Source: Filobasidium wieringae (Eukaryota; Basidiomycota; Tremellomycetes; Filobasidiales; Filobasidiaceae). Taken from it: DNA of 64,000 bases. The translations under genes were made by a program, and so were the position numbers. The stretch is taken from positions 310,001-374,000 of the forward strand of contig BCIV01000001.1 in NCBI GenBank assembly GCA_001600055.1, in the 5' to 3' direction. Under the pieces are notes generated by a model that was not told the DNA's origin, did not search any database, and saw only the letters and a list, made by a program, of their open reading frames with translations. Of this stretch, positions 52,059 through 62,932 are shown piece by piece (position 1 is the first letter of the stretch; each line of letters starts with the position of its first letter).

Positions 52059-54283
52059 TCAGAATTGCGACCGGTCTTTTAGCCGGCGATCCTGTAACCA
52101 ACCCTTGAGACCTCGAGAGGCGGAAGGCTCGACAGCTCGAGCTACAGGATCGACAGCTCTGACTGATGGCCGGGGCTGATTGCCGAACCGTATCCCACTG
52201 GTCGGATTAGACGGTCCCTGCGCTGGCGCGTCCCGCTCGATATCACTACTTGGTGATAAGACTTCGTCGTCCGAAATAGAGTGACCTTCTTGTGCCATTC
52301 GATTTGCTTCACTCAGTCTTCTTTCGCTGTCTTCCGCCTCTCTTATACCGAAACTACCTAGCCCCCATCCTTCAGCAGCAGTACCATTTTGCCTTTCAAA
52401 GACCTGTCTTCTCAAGTTAGCTCGACGCAGCACCTTCCTCTTTGTCGCTTCTTCATGACCTGACCGCAGATGACGGGCATACCGGAGTATCAAATTGATT
52501 GGATAGGCGAATATACCGGAAACCGACTCGAGTGGTAACGGTGAGGCATCAGATGAAGACGAAGATCCAGTCACAGTTTGTTGACCACGACGCCGTCGTC
52601 CACTGCCAGTCGTCTCTCGCATTTCAATCTCTTCTGCAACTTCGCCTGTCTCCCCTGTTTCTGTGCTCGGCTTAGGTTGTAATCGATCGGGTGCCTCGAT
52701 GGCTGTGCTAGCTCCGACAGGCTGATCCTCCCCTTCTGAGAATGTCGGTCCACGTGTTTGATGCCTTTCTTTACGACGATGAGCTCGCAAGCGGCGCTTC
52801 TCTTCTTTGTGAACCATATCCTATCACGCATCGTAGAGCATCAGATATGGTACCTAAAGGTGTATCCATAGCACGGATGAACATACCTCGACTTCGCCAA
52901 CTCCCATCCCACTTCCGACCCACCACCAGAATCCGAGCCAACTTTGCCATAGTACAATCGCCCATAACAGATTTTGCAACCAATTGATCGTGTCCTCTTT
53001 AACTTCCACGAAATTGATCGCAGTGCTCAAGATGGCCAGGACGGTCGCTCCTGCTCCGAAAGCCGCAGTCCCACCGTCCAATCGCCATGCACGTTTACGA
53101 TTGACCAGGAGTCCCCAGATTAGAAGCGACACACTGAATATGAGGAGTAAAGTTCCGTCAAAAATGTTACGTATCGCGTCTCCCAAATCGATGGTTGTGC
53201 GTCTGTCGGAGAGGGACGTGAAAGTAAGGCCAGAAGCGGCTAATGCCAACGGGCCTAAGTATGAAGATATACGTTCCGTGAGTATCATTCCGACTCGATA
53301 GATGACTCTCGACTCACCGAGCAAGAGGAAAATAAGTTTGACCTCTGTTGCCGAGGGAAATAGCAAGGTTAGGAATTGGATGTGCGTTAACTAAGCGAAG
53401 AAAGTGCGGGTCAGGAGGATAATTGCTATACAGAGCCGGCGAATACTTACATGAACAAGACCGTTGCAAAGGCACTGTAAGAAGTACCATGCTCCCTTTT
53501 GCTGTAGACTCCAGGCCAAGGGAGGTGTATTGACGCTGATATAGTCCAGCATGTACGGCCAACTTGCAGATGCACGGACCTGAGCAGACATGACCACCAC
53601 GATGCTTCCCATGATACTTCCAAGAACGAGAAGAATGCCGCACAGTTGAAGAACGTAGTTGAACCTTGACAGGGGAAAATGATATTGCGCGGTAAAGAGG
53701 ATATGAATGAGGAGGACGGAGAGTAAGGTAAGGGTGATGCCCTGAATAAGGATTTGAACAGGAAGGGAGTAGGCGAAAGATGGTCGGTATGATAGGTATG
53801 GATCAGGGCTGAAAGGGGTTGCTGCATCAAGAATATCATTGGCTCTCGGGAGGAGACGTAAACCTGCAAAGATAGGCTGATACGGTGAGACGTATTAGTA
53901 CCGATCGGTTATTGCCGTGATGTAACGCTGAAATTCACTATGTTTCCGTGTGCTAAATCTCCTGATCTGACACCCTGTGTCGACAAGAACCAAGGGCTGC
54001 AGAGCCAGATCATTCCCCCAATCACCAACCCGATGAAAATGCCGGGTATCAAGGTCGAGCCGTGTTTATTATGTTTTCGCTTAATTCTGCTACCTCCCCG
54101 ATCTAGATTACTCGCTGGCGATCCATTCCCTAACGAAAAGAGGCGAGACCAATTTGCTCCTCGCCTTGAACGTCTGCTTGGTATGTGTCCATCGGAGTTC
54201 TGCCCGGAGGCCCAAAGCTTGGGGTAAGGCGACGAAAGGGGCAAGAGCATTTCGCTCGACCGGTCTTCTGGCGAGAGTTCCAT
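52059..54283 (-). CDS. Multi-pass membrane protein, unknown function
   Basis: Exons 54283..53939, 53876..53451, 53390..53318, 53254..52887, 52820..52059 give 657 residues in frame. The N-terminus is basic and Ser-rich, followed by a first helix (IPGIFIGLVIGGMIWLCSPW). Several helices follow: VQILIQGITLTLLSVLLIHI, VLQLCGILLVLGSIMGSIVV, LTLLFPSATEVKLIFLLLG, GTLLLIFSVSLLIWGLLV, FGAGATVLAILSTAINFV, NLLWAIVLWQSWLGFWWWVG. The C-terminal 250 residues are cytosolic, disordered and charged (Arg-rich start HKEEKRRLRAHRRKERHQ). I recognise no family; it could be a fungal-specific ER or vacuolar membrane protein. It is in the same direction as HUT1. Confidence 0.75.
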
Positions 54284-54647
54284 GTTTCAGTTAAGCGATT
54301 ACTGGATCATATTTACGAGAATAAGTAAGGGATTGTCCTACTTTCGAATCGGCGAGGCGGGGAATGGATGTATGTACGCTAGATTCGAGTATAATCAGGT
54401 CGAAAGGAGAAAGGCGAGTAGAGGTCCGAGTTCTGAGGTTGATCTCTATTCAAGACGGTGCCCGATACGCGTCGCCCTACTTTACAAGGGAGCTATTTCA
54501 ATTTGTACGATCCTAGTGTGCTGTGTACCATTCATCGGCCTCCTGTAACAAAGACAGAATCACACAGTCACTGGCGAAATGTTTGAGGTCTAAGCCCTGT
54601 GGCCTTTCATGGCTCTATGCAGGAATAATCTATGCTCGGGGGTATCG
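54284..54647. other. Intergenic (HUT1 3' end / 52059 gene promoter)
   Basis: 364 bases between two minus-strand genes. It must hold the promoter of the 52059 gene. Nothing else seen. Confidence 0.35.
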
Positions 54648-56240
54648 TTACAATGCCTTTAACTTTGACTTTTTCTTCTCATCCGCGATTTGTTTGCTGA
54701 TGATCTCTATTCAAGCGCAATCAGGATCAGATTCGCCTCTAGTAGTGTTGTCGATCCATAGTCTCTTTCGAGAACCAACGTACCTGATCGTTTCACTGCC
54801 GCTTCCAATCCAATAGCAGCGAAAACCACCCCGATCCCACTCCATTGGCCGAAAGTCAAAGAGTGCCCAAAGATGAACACGCTCAACAACATCGTGAACA
54901 GCTTCCGGGTCACGGTGACCATGACCAGAGTGAGACTTCCAAAGTGGGAAATGGTCTCGAAGATAAAAAGCTGCCCTAGTCCACCGAGGAGCGCGTATTG
55001 CACTAAAGGCCATACAGCTGAAGGATGGGTCGATAGGAAGTGAAGGCACTGGAATAACACCGGTTCGGAAGGCGTGTTTTGCATATGAGCTGGGACACCC
55101 GTCAAACTCAGTAGTTCAGGAAGGTTAAGAATTCGTGCGAGTGTCGTGATAACAATGGAGGGCCATGCAGGGGGTACGAGGAGGACCGGAAGAGACATGC
55201 ATAATGTCAGGAAGGCCATGGTGAACATCAATTGTTTACCGGTGAATCGAGGGTGTAGCGAAAACAGCTCGTCCTGGGTTGAAGCGGTAAGTCCATCGAG
55301 AATCAAGCTATTTCCCGAGTACACTATTAGCTCTCAATACGAATATCAAGCTTCGACAATACTTACTTGAAACCTAGAAGAGCCAAACCAAATGAACTGT
55401 TGGAACTGCCTTTGCCCTTGCCTTTACTGCTCTTTCCAAAGAACATGAACATAGAGATCCCGATAGTGACCAGCATGACAACCACATATTTATAGGGTTT
55501 GAATTTCCTCCTATACAGGAGGACGTTGAGCACCAGAACAGGGATGAGTTTGCAGGACTGGAAAATAAATGGCCGCGATTCACGCTGAGCTTGACTAGAC
55601 CGGATGAAATGCGATACGGCTTACTTTCGCTAATACCATGGTTGGGTAACTAATATATTTCAAGCTCATAAATCCTATAGGGCTTCCCAAGGTCTGACAA
55701 AGTCCTACTCTCAATAATAGAATAGGCAGGGATTGAGTCCAGCTAAGAGTGCTTGATTCAGCAGTCGAATTATCGCTTCCGTTGGTCTTCTCGGTCGAGG
55801 TAGATATATCAACGTTGACAACTTCTGGCGATTTCCATCCAACCATGGTCCTGAACCCGCCTTTCGAGCCCTTCCTTGTCTTCTCCACAAAAAGATATGC
55901 TAGTGCACAAGTACATGATGCAAAGGCTTGAGAAGCGTTGATGAATGCAGACGAAGGGAATCTATCTTGAGTCGTATGAACGCCGGGATGCTCTGCATCT
56001 GTTGGCGAATGAGAAGGATAACGAGGGAATGGAGATGACACTATGAGCAAAGAAAGCAGAGATGAGATTATGATGGTGCGTAAGGATAGATCTGATTGCC
56101 CCTACATCTCTCCTGAGCTATTCCCCAAAGCAAGTATGAAGCGTAGATTCCAGCTACGCAGAAGAACAGTCTATACCGATAAGAGCTCCAGTCAATATGT
56201 AACGTTCACAGGAGGATCTATCTCACCTAGCCACCGACAT
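54648..56240 (-). CDS. HUT1: UDP-galactose transporter homologue Hut1 (SLC35B1 type)
   Basis: ER membrane nucleotide-sugar transporter. Six exons (56240..56227, 56170..56106, 56040..55625, 55557..55367, 55307..54784, 54706..54648) give 422 residues in frame. Family blocks: [120 protein letters not shown] and [18 protein letters not shown]. The last exon adds [19 protein letters not shown], with Lys residues suited to ER retrieval. If the last intron is kept, a different 26-residue tail results, so the C-terminus depends on splicing. The loop after the first helices is longer than usual. Confidence 0.9.
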
Positions 56241-56527
56241 ACTTCCCGTTCCGTGAAATCCTTGCAGAACCTTCTCCCAATAAGATTACGAGCAGATCAT
56301 GGGATGAGCTGATCAGAAATCAGAAACTTCAGAAAGGGTTTCAAGATATTCGATACACTATCATGCGTTTTTGTTTATAATTGGGATCTCGAAAATGCAT
56401 AACATCAGCTTTGAGTTCGCCGAGATCTGATATCAGCTTCGGAAGCTTCAAGCTTCTCATATGGCCTCTACTGTGTTCTCTGGCAACACCTTTGTGCTCA
56501 CGAGACCGCACAGAGCCCTTAGATACC
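56241..56527. promoter_or_regulatory. Divergent intergenic region (HUT1 / 56528 gene)
   Basis: 287 bases between divergent starts. No distinct motif. Confidence 0.3.
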
Positions 56528-57662
56528 ATGTCGTCTGACACCGAATCTTCTTCGAGCTCAGGGTCAGTGTCCGGCCAGGATGCCGACCTAATGAAGCTCT
56601 ACACAAGCATGATGCTAGATCTCATCGAAATCCCTGAACGTGAAACTCGGACCCAAGTGTCAGTGGAAGTGGACGCAGCCACGCAGAAAGAGGGAATGAA
56701 TTCCAAGAAGAGGAAGATGGAAAAGAAGAAGCTAAAGAGGGAGGAAAGCAAGAGGGTGAAGGACGATGTTGTCGAAGAAGTCGGTTCGTGCAGCTATCAC
56801 GCCCTTATGCTTCGATGCTATTTCCTTACACTTTGGTGCTCATTCAACGGCCTGCATGTATTAGATTTTAAGATGTTCTCTCATCAACCCATCAAATTGA
56901 TATCATTGCTACCTCCAGCTGAGGATTTCTTGGCTATCCCGTTAGCACTTTCGTAAATCCCTCTTCTTGTTCAGTATCTGACCCTGTACGATTCTACAGT
57001 AACCCTCGACATCGGAAATACTCCGAAGATGAGCTAGCAGTAAAGCGAGAAAGGATACGATCTAGCGTAGTCGAAGGACAATACGTCAGATTCGCAGCGA
57101 CCTCGGCCAACGCGATACCTGTGAGTTGTTAACAGCAATTCGTCATGTAAATTCATTAAACGGAGGTTTTCTCTAGGCGGACAAGTTGGACCACATAAGA
57201 ACGGAAAGTGTCCTTTGGTCGAGCGGACTCCCTAATATTGCTATAGCGGAACGGCCCAAAATGTTCTCGTCTCCCATGGTACAGACCCCTACAAACTCGA
57301 CAAAGAAGAGCTCCAAGAAAAAACGAGCTGAGCATGACTCAATACCTCTCCTCACTTCGCCTTGGCCAAGCGATACGACATGTCATCCTCCCCCTCTTCC
57401 GCCTACTCGAGCGGAACAGAGACGGCAATCTTACCATTTGAGGAAGATTGCTAAACGTGACGCCCGACTAGGACTACGAAATACGGAACTCTCACTGAGT
57501 GGAAAGACCAAGAAAATTGTGAAGAAACGAGAGGCCAAATTTTGGGCACCAGAGACTGGGATAGGAGGGAAGAGTAGGGGGTATGCATACGGATTTGTTG
57601 GGAGCCGGGAAGGAGCTAGAGGCAAAGATGCTTGGGTCCGTGACAAGATGCGTAATCTTTAA
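56528..57662 (+). CDS. Basic, probably nuclear/nucleolar, protein of unknown family
   Basis: Exons 56528..56783, 56975..57120, 57177..57662 give 295 residues in frame. It opens with a Ser-rich acidic stretch (SSDTESSSSSGSVSGQDAD), then a very basic coil (NSKKRKMEKKKLKREESKR), RFYSNPRHRKYSEDELAVKR, a middle block VLWSSGLPNIAIAERPKMFS, and a Lys/Arg-rich C-terminal region (RRQSYHLRKIAKRDARLGLR; KTKKIVKKREAKFWAPETGI). The composition suggests a nucleolar RNA-binding or ribosome-biogenesis protein, but no domain is recognised. The donor of the first intron (GTTCGT) is weak. Confidence 0.65.
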
Positions 57663-57901
57663 TAGTACCAGTGACGAGAATATGTATCACTTGGTGTTGT
57701 TTTGGTATCACGATGCGTAGTAGAGCTTCGACCGGTCTCGTAGAAAGTGCAGCACCTTATTGAATAGGGGTCAAGACGAAGAACGCACCGCGGATTTCCC
57801 TCAGAGATGCGGGCTACTTGATCATCACTCGATCCTTGTAATTAATACGACTGTCGCAGGCTATCATAAGCACAAATAGATACAACTAGATCCATCACAA
57901 C

Positions 57902-59006
57902 ATGGGATACGGACCGCCTCTGAATATGCCTTCTTCGGCTTCGGGTATTAGCCTCGATCCCCAGACCCTTGAGCGAGTAGTAGCAGGGACACGGCGGAAA
58001 GACGGAACGTGAGTCACACGACCTTGACGACCTGCTCTATTTTCTCTGTAGGTCCTGATGTAGCCCCTTGTTCAGAGTGAGAAAGGAACTAAAAGTCCGT
58101 CCAGGGTTCACACCCGAAGAAGACAAAGCTCGATATCGTACTACAGGAGCAAGAGAATCTTCACGGCTGAAAGGATACGTACCAGGAGCGACCAGCCAAT
58201 CCTCTACCAGCTATCAGGCCCCGGATCTTGCTAGTCAGGGTCAATTCCCTAGTCTTACAGCTGCGCAGAAGAAAAACCAGAAGAGAAGAGACAAGAAAAA
58301 GTTGGAGAAAGAGCAGGAAGATGCGAGGAATTGGGATTCTGACGAGGAGGAAGCCGGAGATCAGGCTCAAGATGAAGTCGCCGAATCAAGCGTTACCGAT
58401 ACAGACGCAGCTGTTCAAGCCGAGAATGCAGACGCTAAAGAAGCACTGCGACATTTGATCCAACAGAGCGTTACAAGTAATCCTGCCCCCGTCATCCGTC
58501 CCAACTCCCGACCAGTAACACCCCCAACACCAGTCGAGAAGCCTTATGTACCCAAAGAAAAGAAGGGTCCACGACCTGGAGGACTTTTAGGAGCGGCGTT
58601 GAAGGTTGCTACAGTCAGAGATACACCCTCTGAAGCTGGTGGAAAGCCCAGCGTTACCAGCTTGAGCCAGGAGGTTCAGCGTCTCGAGATTTCGAAGCCG
58701 ACGTCAAAGGAAGCATCTCCCATCAAACCAGAAATCCGGCCTGGAGGTGGCCTGTATAAGGATCTTGGTATCAAACCTAAATCCGAATCATCTTCTAAAA
58801 CTGCACCGACCTCCCAATCACCAAGGGCTCCTCGACCATTAGGCAAGCCGCTTCCACCTGGCGCAGGCTCTGGCGGAGCATCCTCAAATCCCAAAAACGC
58901 CAAAGCTGGAGCACAACCAGTTAAAACAAGAACAGAATCCCGAGTTAGGCCAGGGCACGGACTTGCTGGAATGCTAAGGCAGATATCGGAGCAGAACGCC
59001 AAGTAG
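57902..59006 (+). CDS. PYM1: PYM (partner of Y14 and Mago)
   Basis: Disassembles the exon-junction complex from spliced mRNA during translation. Exons 57902..58008 and 58076..59006 give 345 residues in frame. The N-terminal Mago/Y14-binding block is clear: GISLDPQTLERVVAGTRRKD GTFRVRKELKVRPGFTPEED. A Lys/Glu-rich ribosome-binding-like coil follows (AQKKNQKRRDKKKLEKEQED), then a long Pro/Ser/Lys-rich tail with PGG repeats (GPRPGGLLGAAL; IRPGGGLYKDLG). Fungal and animal PYM are about 200 residues, so the tail is extended. The heavy splicing of this genome fits an active exon-junction pathway. Confidence 0.9.
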
Positions 59007-59167
59007 CTAAGGAACCCACGTTGTAGCATAGTATGTAATCGACTGTCTGGCCCAGCCAAACCCCTCCGAGAAACGAAGTAACTATCTTTCTTGATTACCA
59101 TCACCGAGTCGTACGTTGAGCACGACCGAAACCCTTGCTAACCATATACAACGTCTGCTTGAACAAA

Positions 59168-61204
59168 TTAGGCTACACTCAAAGCTCGCTCGGCAAGTCC
59201 GGCTACTTCCATGACCCCTCCTACCAAATGTAGACTTCCCGCGACGAGCACCTCAACGTTCGCGTTATTCGCCTTCTCTGCTTCGCGAATCACATTTACG
59301 GCATGCTGTATGCTTGGGACGACCGTGACCTGCTCCTTCGAGACTTCTGACACAAACTCTGCCCAAGCATCTGCACAGGCATGTTGAGTCGCCAAGGCCG
59401 AGAGGTCGTTAGGATCGATGGCTTTCGAGGTCAGGTCTATACACGACAGCATCAACTGGCGTAACTTTGCAACCTTGTCACCGCGGTACTCACCACCCTT
59501 GAAATGTCCATCCGTATAGGTAACGTTTGTGCAGAATATCACCTTATCGAATCCTTGTCCCACAGCAGCAGCGGTCTGGCCCGTTACGGCTTTTCCTGCC
59601 TTCAGCAAAGCATCCAGCAGGGCATGAGCCGATCGTTCCGAGGTACAGTTGAATACCAGCACTCTGGTTTTCTTGGTGTCGTTCTGCTTGGAAAACCCAT
59701 CCTTGCTGAACACCCACTCCCCACAAGACGTAAGCGACTCGACTGTATGGGCTCCATCGAGGAACCAAGTCGTCCTCCTCGTTTCAGTCGAAGTGGGGTC
59801 GATCACACTCTGGCACCGACCTGGCCAACGGGTTCTTTCCAGAGCATTAACGAACGCTTTTGGAACGTTCTCCTGCCCCAGTTTGGCGTCGTGATAAGGC
59901 TGTAGCACTTCGGGCAGCTGCGTTGAGGCAGACGTGAACACGGTTTTGCATAGTGCGACTGCTAGGGATGCGTTGATTGTCTGATGGACCCCAGGTAGAC
60001 CCAACTTGATCTGCTTCAGTTCAGGATAAACTGGTACAAGGTCGAACGAGGATGCCTAATCATAATGACCAGAGAATTAGGAACCCGAGACTATATTTCT
60101 GTATCAACGACCTACCTTTAACTCGATCGCTCGTTCCCGCAAGGTACCCTCAGCGGCCTTAGCACCCTCATCTTGCTCGACTGCCAGAGCAGGAACACCC
60201 TCCTTGAAGATCCCTCCCTTGTTCCATGCGATTTCTTGAACAGTATTACCGAGAACGAAAGTATGATCCAACCCCAAAGCCGTTACCCCAGTGGCAAGTG
60301 GCTTGGGGACGAGGTTGGTTGAATCGTAAGTTCCACCGATTCCTACTTCCAACACGGTCAACTTGACTCGAAGAGAGATGAAAACGTGATAAGCCAAAAG
60401 CGTGAGGAATCGGAAATAAACAGGTTTTTCAGGAATTCCTTTCAGGTGTTCCTCTAAGTTGGAGTCGGAAGATGTTGAAGCGAGAGCGTGTGAAGAAGAA
60501 GAGGTATAGCTTGATAGTCTGTCCCATACTTGGAAGAAGTATTTGGCGAAGAGGTGCTCGGAGAGGGGATGTCCGTTGATCCTTATTCGCTCTCGCACAG
60601 CACATAGATGAGGTGAAGTATAAAGTCCTAGTGAAGATCAAGTATCGAATAAGGACTGAGCTACGTAAGGGACCAATACATCAAGTCCGTTTGACGTACC
60701 GATTCCACCAATCCAGCCCCTCTCCTCTTCATCATCCGTTTCCATGTTCTTGCTCGCTCCGCTCTGCATGATTTTTGCTCGACAGATCTGTTCAACAAAG
60801 GCACTGGTAGATCCTTTCCCTTTCGTCCCAGTGATATGGATGACGTTCAGTGCGTTCAGATCCTCTGGCTATATGAACAGGATTCAGTATCCATCATTAA
60901 TCGAGATATTACGCATGATTACACTCACCCGATAACCTATTCTTCTGAGATACTCAACCATTTCCGGAACAGCGAATTGGTTCATCGCACCCCCTGATTT
61001 CCGAATGGCTGCGATACTAGCGACGGGACAGGGTGAGCTCTAAAATCGATTGGTGCATGCCATAATCTACGTACGTCGCAGCATTCGATTGACAGGTGTT
61101 CAGAAGCTCGATAGCATCCTATATTCTTAACTAGTCAGTTCTGCTTCCATATGTGTTTACTGAATACCACTCACTTGGTAAGTCCTACTGGTCGATGCAG
61201 TCAT
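59168..61204 (-). CDS. MET7: Folylpolyglutamate synthase
   Basis: Adds the polyglutamate chain to folates in cytosol and mitochondria. Six exons (61204..61175, 61118..61075, 61016..60929, 60868..60700, 60627..60116, 60055..59168) give 576 residues in frame. Motifs: HITGTKGKGSTSAF (ATP loop), GLYTSPHLCAVRERIRING, FRFLTLLAYHVF, VLEVGIGGTYDSTNLV, TALGLDHTFVLGNTVQEIAW, NKGGIFKEGVPA, RWPGRCQSV and TTWFLDGAHTVESLTSCGEW. No clear N-terminal presequence precedes the core (MTASTSRTYQ), so this model would be the cytosolic form. A Ser-rich loop lengthens the middle. Confidence 0.93.
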
Positions 61205-61819
61205 GCTGAAGAATCTGAATTGGCCAACTGCTAACGATGTCGTGCACGGTATCCCAGGTATATTAGATGTGATGAATCGTCTTCGCACAGGCGCTAAGAG
61301 CATGACCTGCTGGGACAATCTCTCAAGGAAGCCTTGGTGGTGGTTCGAGAGTCAAGAACGATGGATTTCGCCAATTTCGTAATGAATGAGACTTTCTTAT
61401 CTCTACTTCGCGATCATGCGAACGCCGAATCGCAGAGTCGCCGTGATCGATGATCATCCTAGAACCGCAATCGCCCTCGCGCTCGAGCAGATTCCCACTA
61501 TATTTGAACCTTGACTTGAAATGATGAGCATATGCCAATGAGGCCAATGAAATGCACGGGCGGTACCCATGCAGCATAGACACAGATCTCTAGGCACCTC
61601 GCTTGACCCAAGTTTGAAGTTTAAAACTTGGGCAGATAAGTGAGATTGAGAATGTATCTAAACCCTGATGTATAGACATGCCGATATGGTACATGACCGC
61701 GCAATCTAAAATACTGAACAAAGACAATTGAAACAGGTGATCCATCTATTTCCCTTCCTAACCGCAACCTCCCTGAGATTGACGGTTTCATCCAAAGATC
61801 TCTCCCTTCAAATCCTTCT
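61205..61819. other. Intergenic (MET7 promoter / glycosyltransferase 3' flank)
   Basis: 615 bases between two minus-strand genes. It holds the promoter of MET7 and the 3' end of the next gene, including the hairpin at 61607-61632. No gene seen. Confidence 0.4.
61607..61632. repeat. Perfect 9-bp inverted repeat
   Basis: CCCAAGTTT (61607-61615) and AAACTTGGG (61624-61632) are complementary around an 8-base loop. It lies about 190 bases beyond the stop of the glycosyltransferase-like gene and 400 bases upstream of MET7; it may form an RNA hairpin in a 3'UTR or be a chance palindrome. Confidence 0.6.
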
Positions 61820-62932
61820 CTAGTTATCCCTGATAGCGGCCCTCAACTTGGACTCCTCGTAGTCGTCGTAGTTGAAGAGGTGCTTCAAGTCCATAGCTCC
61901 GAGAGTGTGGTGCGCTCCTCCGTTGTTGAAAACGACCACCTTGGCGTTTCCGGTAGCGGCAGCGGCGGTGGAGTAAGAACCAGAGTTGATGATGAGGTAC
62001 TCGGCCTTGGCCATCATGGACAACTCCTCGACATCAGTCTCGGCCTCGATAATGTTGAACTTTCCAGACAGGGGTTGCAAGATCTCCCTCATCCTCTTCT
62101 CACTCTCGTTCTCTTTAGACTTCTTCATAAAGACGTTGACAATGACATCGGGCTTTTCCTGACGGATGATATCGACGATCTTGGCGACCTTGACCATCTC
62201 CAACTTCCACTTGTCCTCGGTAGTAGCCTTGTGGTACATGTCACCCCATCGGAAGTGGATGGCGATGTCGTTACCGATAGCAGGAGGGGAGTATTGCTCG
62301 ATGGCGGATTTCCACCAAGACATGGAGCAGTGAGTCCAACCACGGGAGATGGTTCGGTAATCGTTGATGACGATGGTATCACATCGGTTGATCTCCTTCA
62401 TAGCGTAGTCGCTCAACAAGATCTCGCTGGGAACGGTCGAGCACTTTTTGATAGCTCGCTCATAGGTTTCGTCCAAGATTCCCTGAGCACGGTCCATTCG
62501 GCCCTGGAAGGTACCTGTACCGGGGTCGTCCAACAAGATCTCCATGATATCACAGACACGGCCGCCTCCCTCCAATTCCAATCCCTTGTTCAGGATATCG
62601 CTCACTCGGTAACCCATCATCTCAGCGGTCTGAGTGATGATAAGGTCGGCATCGAGCAGATGAGCGATGTTGGCGGTAGCGGTGATGAATCCCAAAGAAG
62701 AACCTAATCCTTCCTTGGGAATTCCTCCGGCCTTGACGACCTGGAGTTTCCTCTTGGTCCTGAAAGCAGGGGTGGTGGTAGGAACCTGGGAAGCGAGATC
62801 CCGGATGGAAGGCACGCCGGAAGTGACGCCCTGGAGTTGCTTGGAGTGGAAGTGGTTTTGAACCAAGATGGTGGCCATACCAACAAGCACGAGGGCCATA
62901 AGGAAGGATTGTTTCGACATTTTGTCTAGCAT
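61820..62932 (-). CDS. Type II membrane glycosyltransferase-like protein, intronless
   Basis: Single exon of 370 residues. A short cytosolic end (MLDKMSK) and one membrane helix (FLMALVLVGMATILVQ) indicate a Golgi type II protein. The lumenal domain has VVKAGGIPKEGLGSSLGFIT, an IAIHFRWGDMYHK motif like the HxRxGD of fucosyltransferases, VIVNVFMKKSKENESEKRMR, and YLIINSGSYSTAAAATGNAK (donor-site-like NSGSYST). This suggests a fucosyltransferase-like family of fungal capsule or glycan genes, but the exact family is uncertain. Codon use is extremely biased to C-ending codons, indicating high expression; it is why long open frames also appear on the opposite strand. Confidence 0.75.
   Translation of the reverse strand: MLDKMSKQSFLMALVLVGMATILVQNHFHSKQLQGVTSGVPSIRDLASQVPTTTPAFRTKRKLQVVKAGGIPKEGLGSSLGFITATANIAHLLDADLIITQTAEMMGYRVSDILNKGLELEGGGRVCDIMEILLDDPGTGTFQGRMDRAQGILDETYERAIKKCSTVPSEILLSDYAMKEINRCDTIVINDYRTISRGWTHCSMSWWKSAIEQYSPPAIGNDIAIHFRWGDMYHKATTEDKWKLEMVKVAKIVDIIRQEKPDVIVNVFMKKSKENESEKRMREILQPLSGKFNIIEAETDVEELSMMAKAEYLIINSGSYSTAAAATGNAKVVVFNNGGAHHTLGAMDLKHLFNYDDYEESKLRAAIRDN

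Noticed and set aside
61880..62707. 275-codon plus-strand open frame opposite the glycosyltransferase-like gene.
   Set aside because: It is the antisense of a strongly codon-biased gene; composition is unlike a protein and no promoter or splice sites support it.
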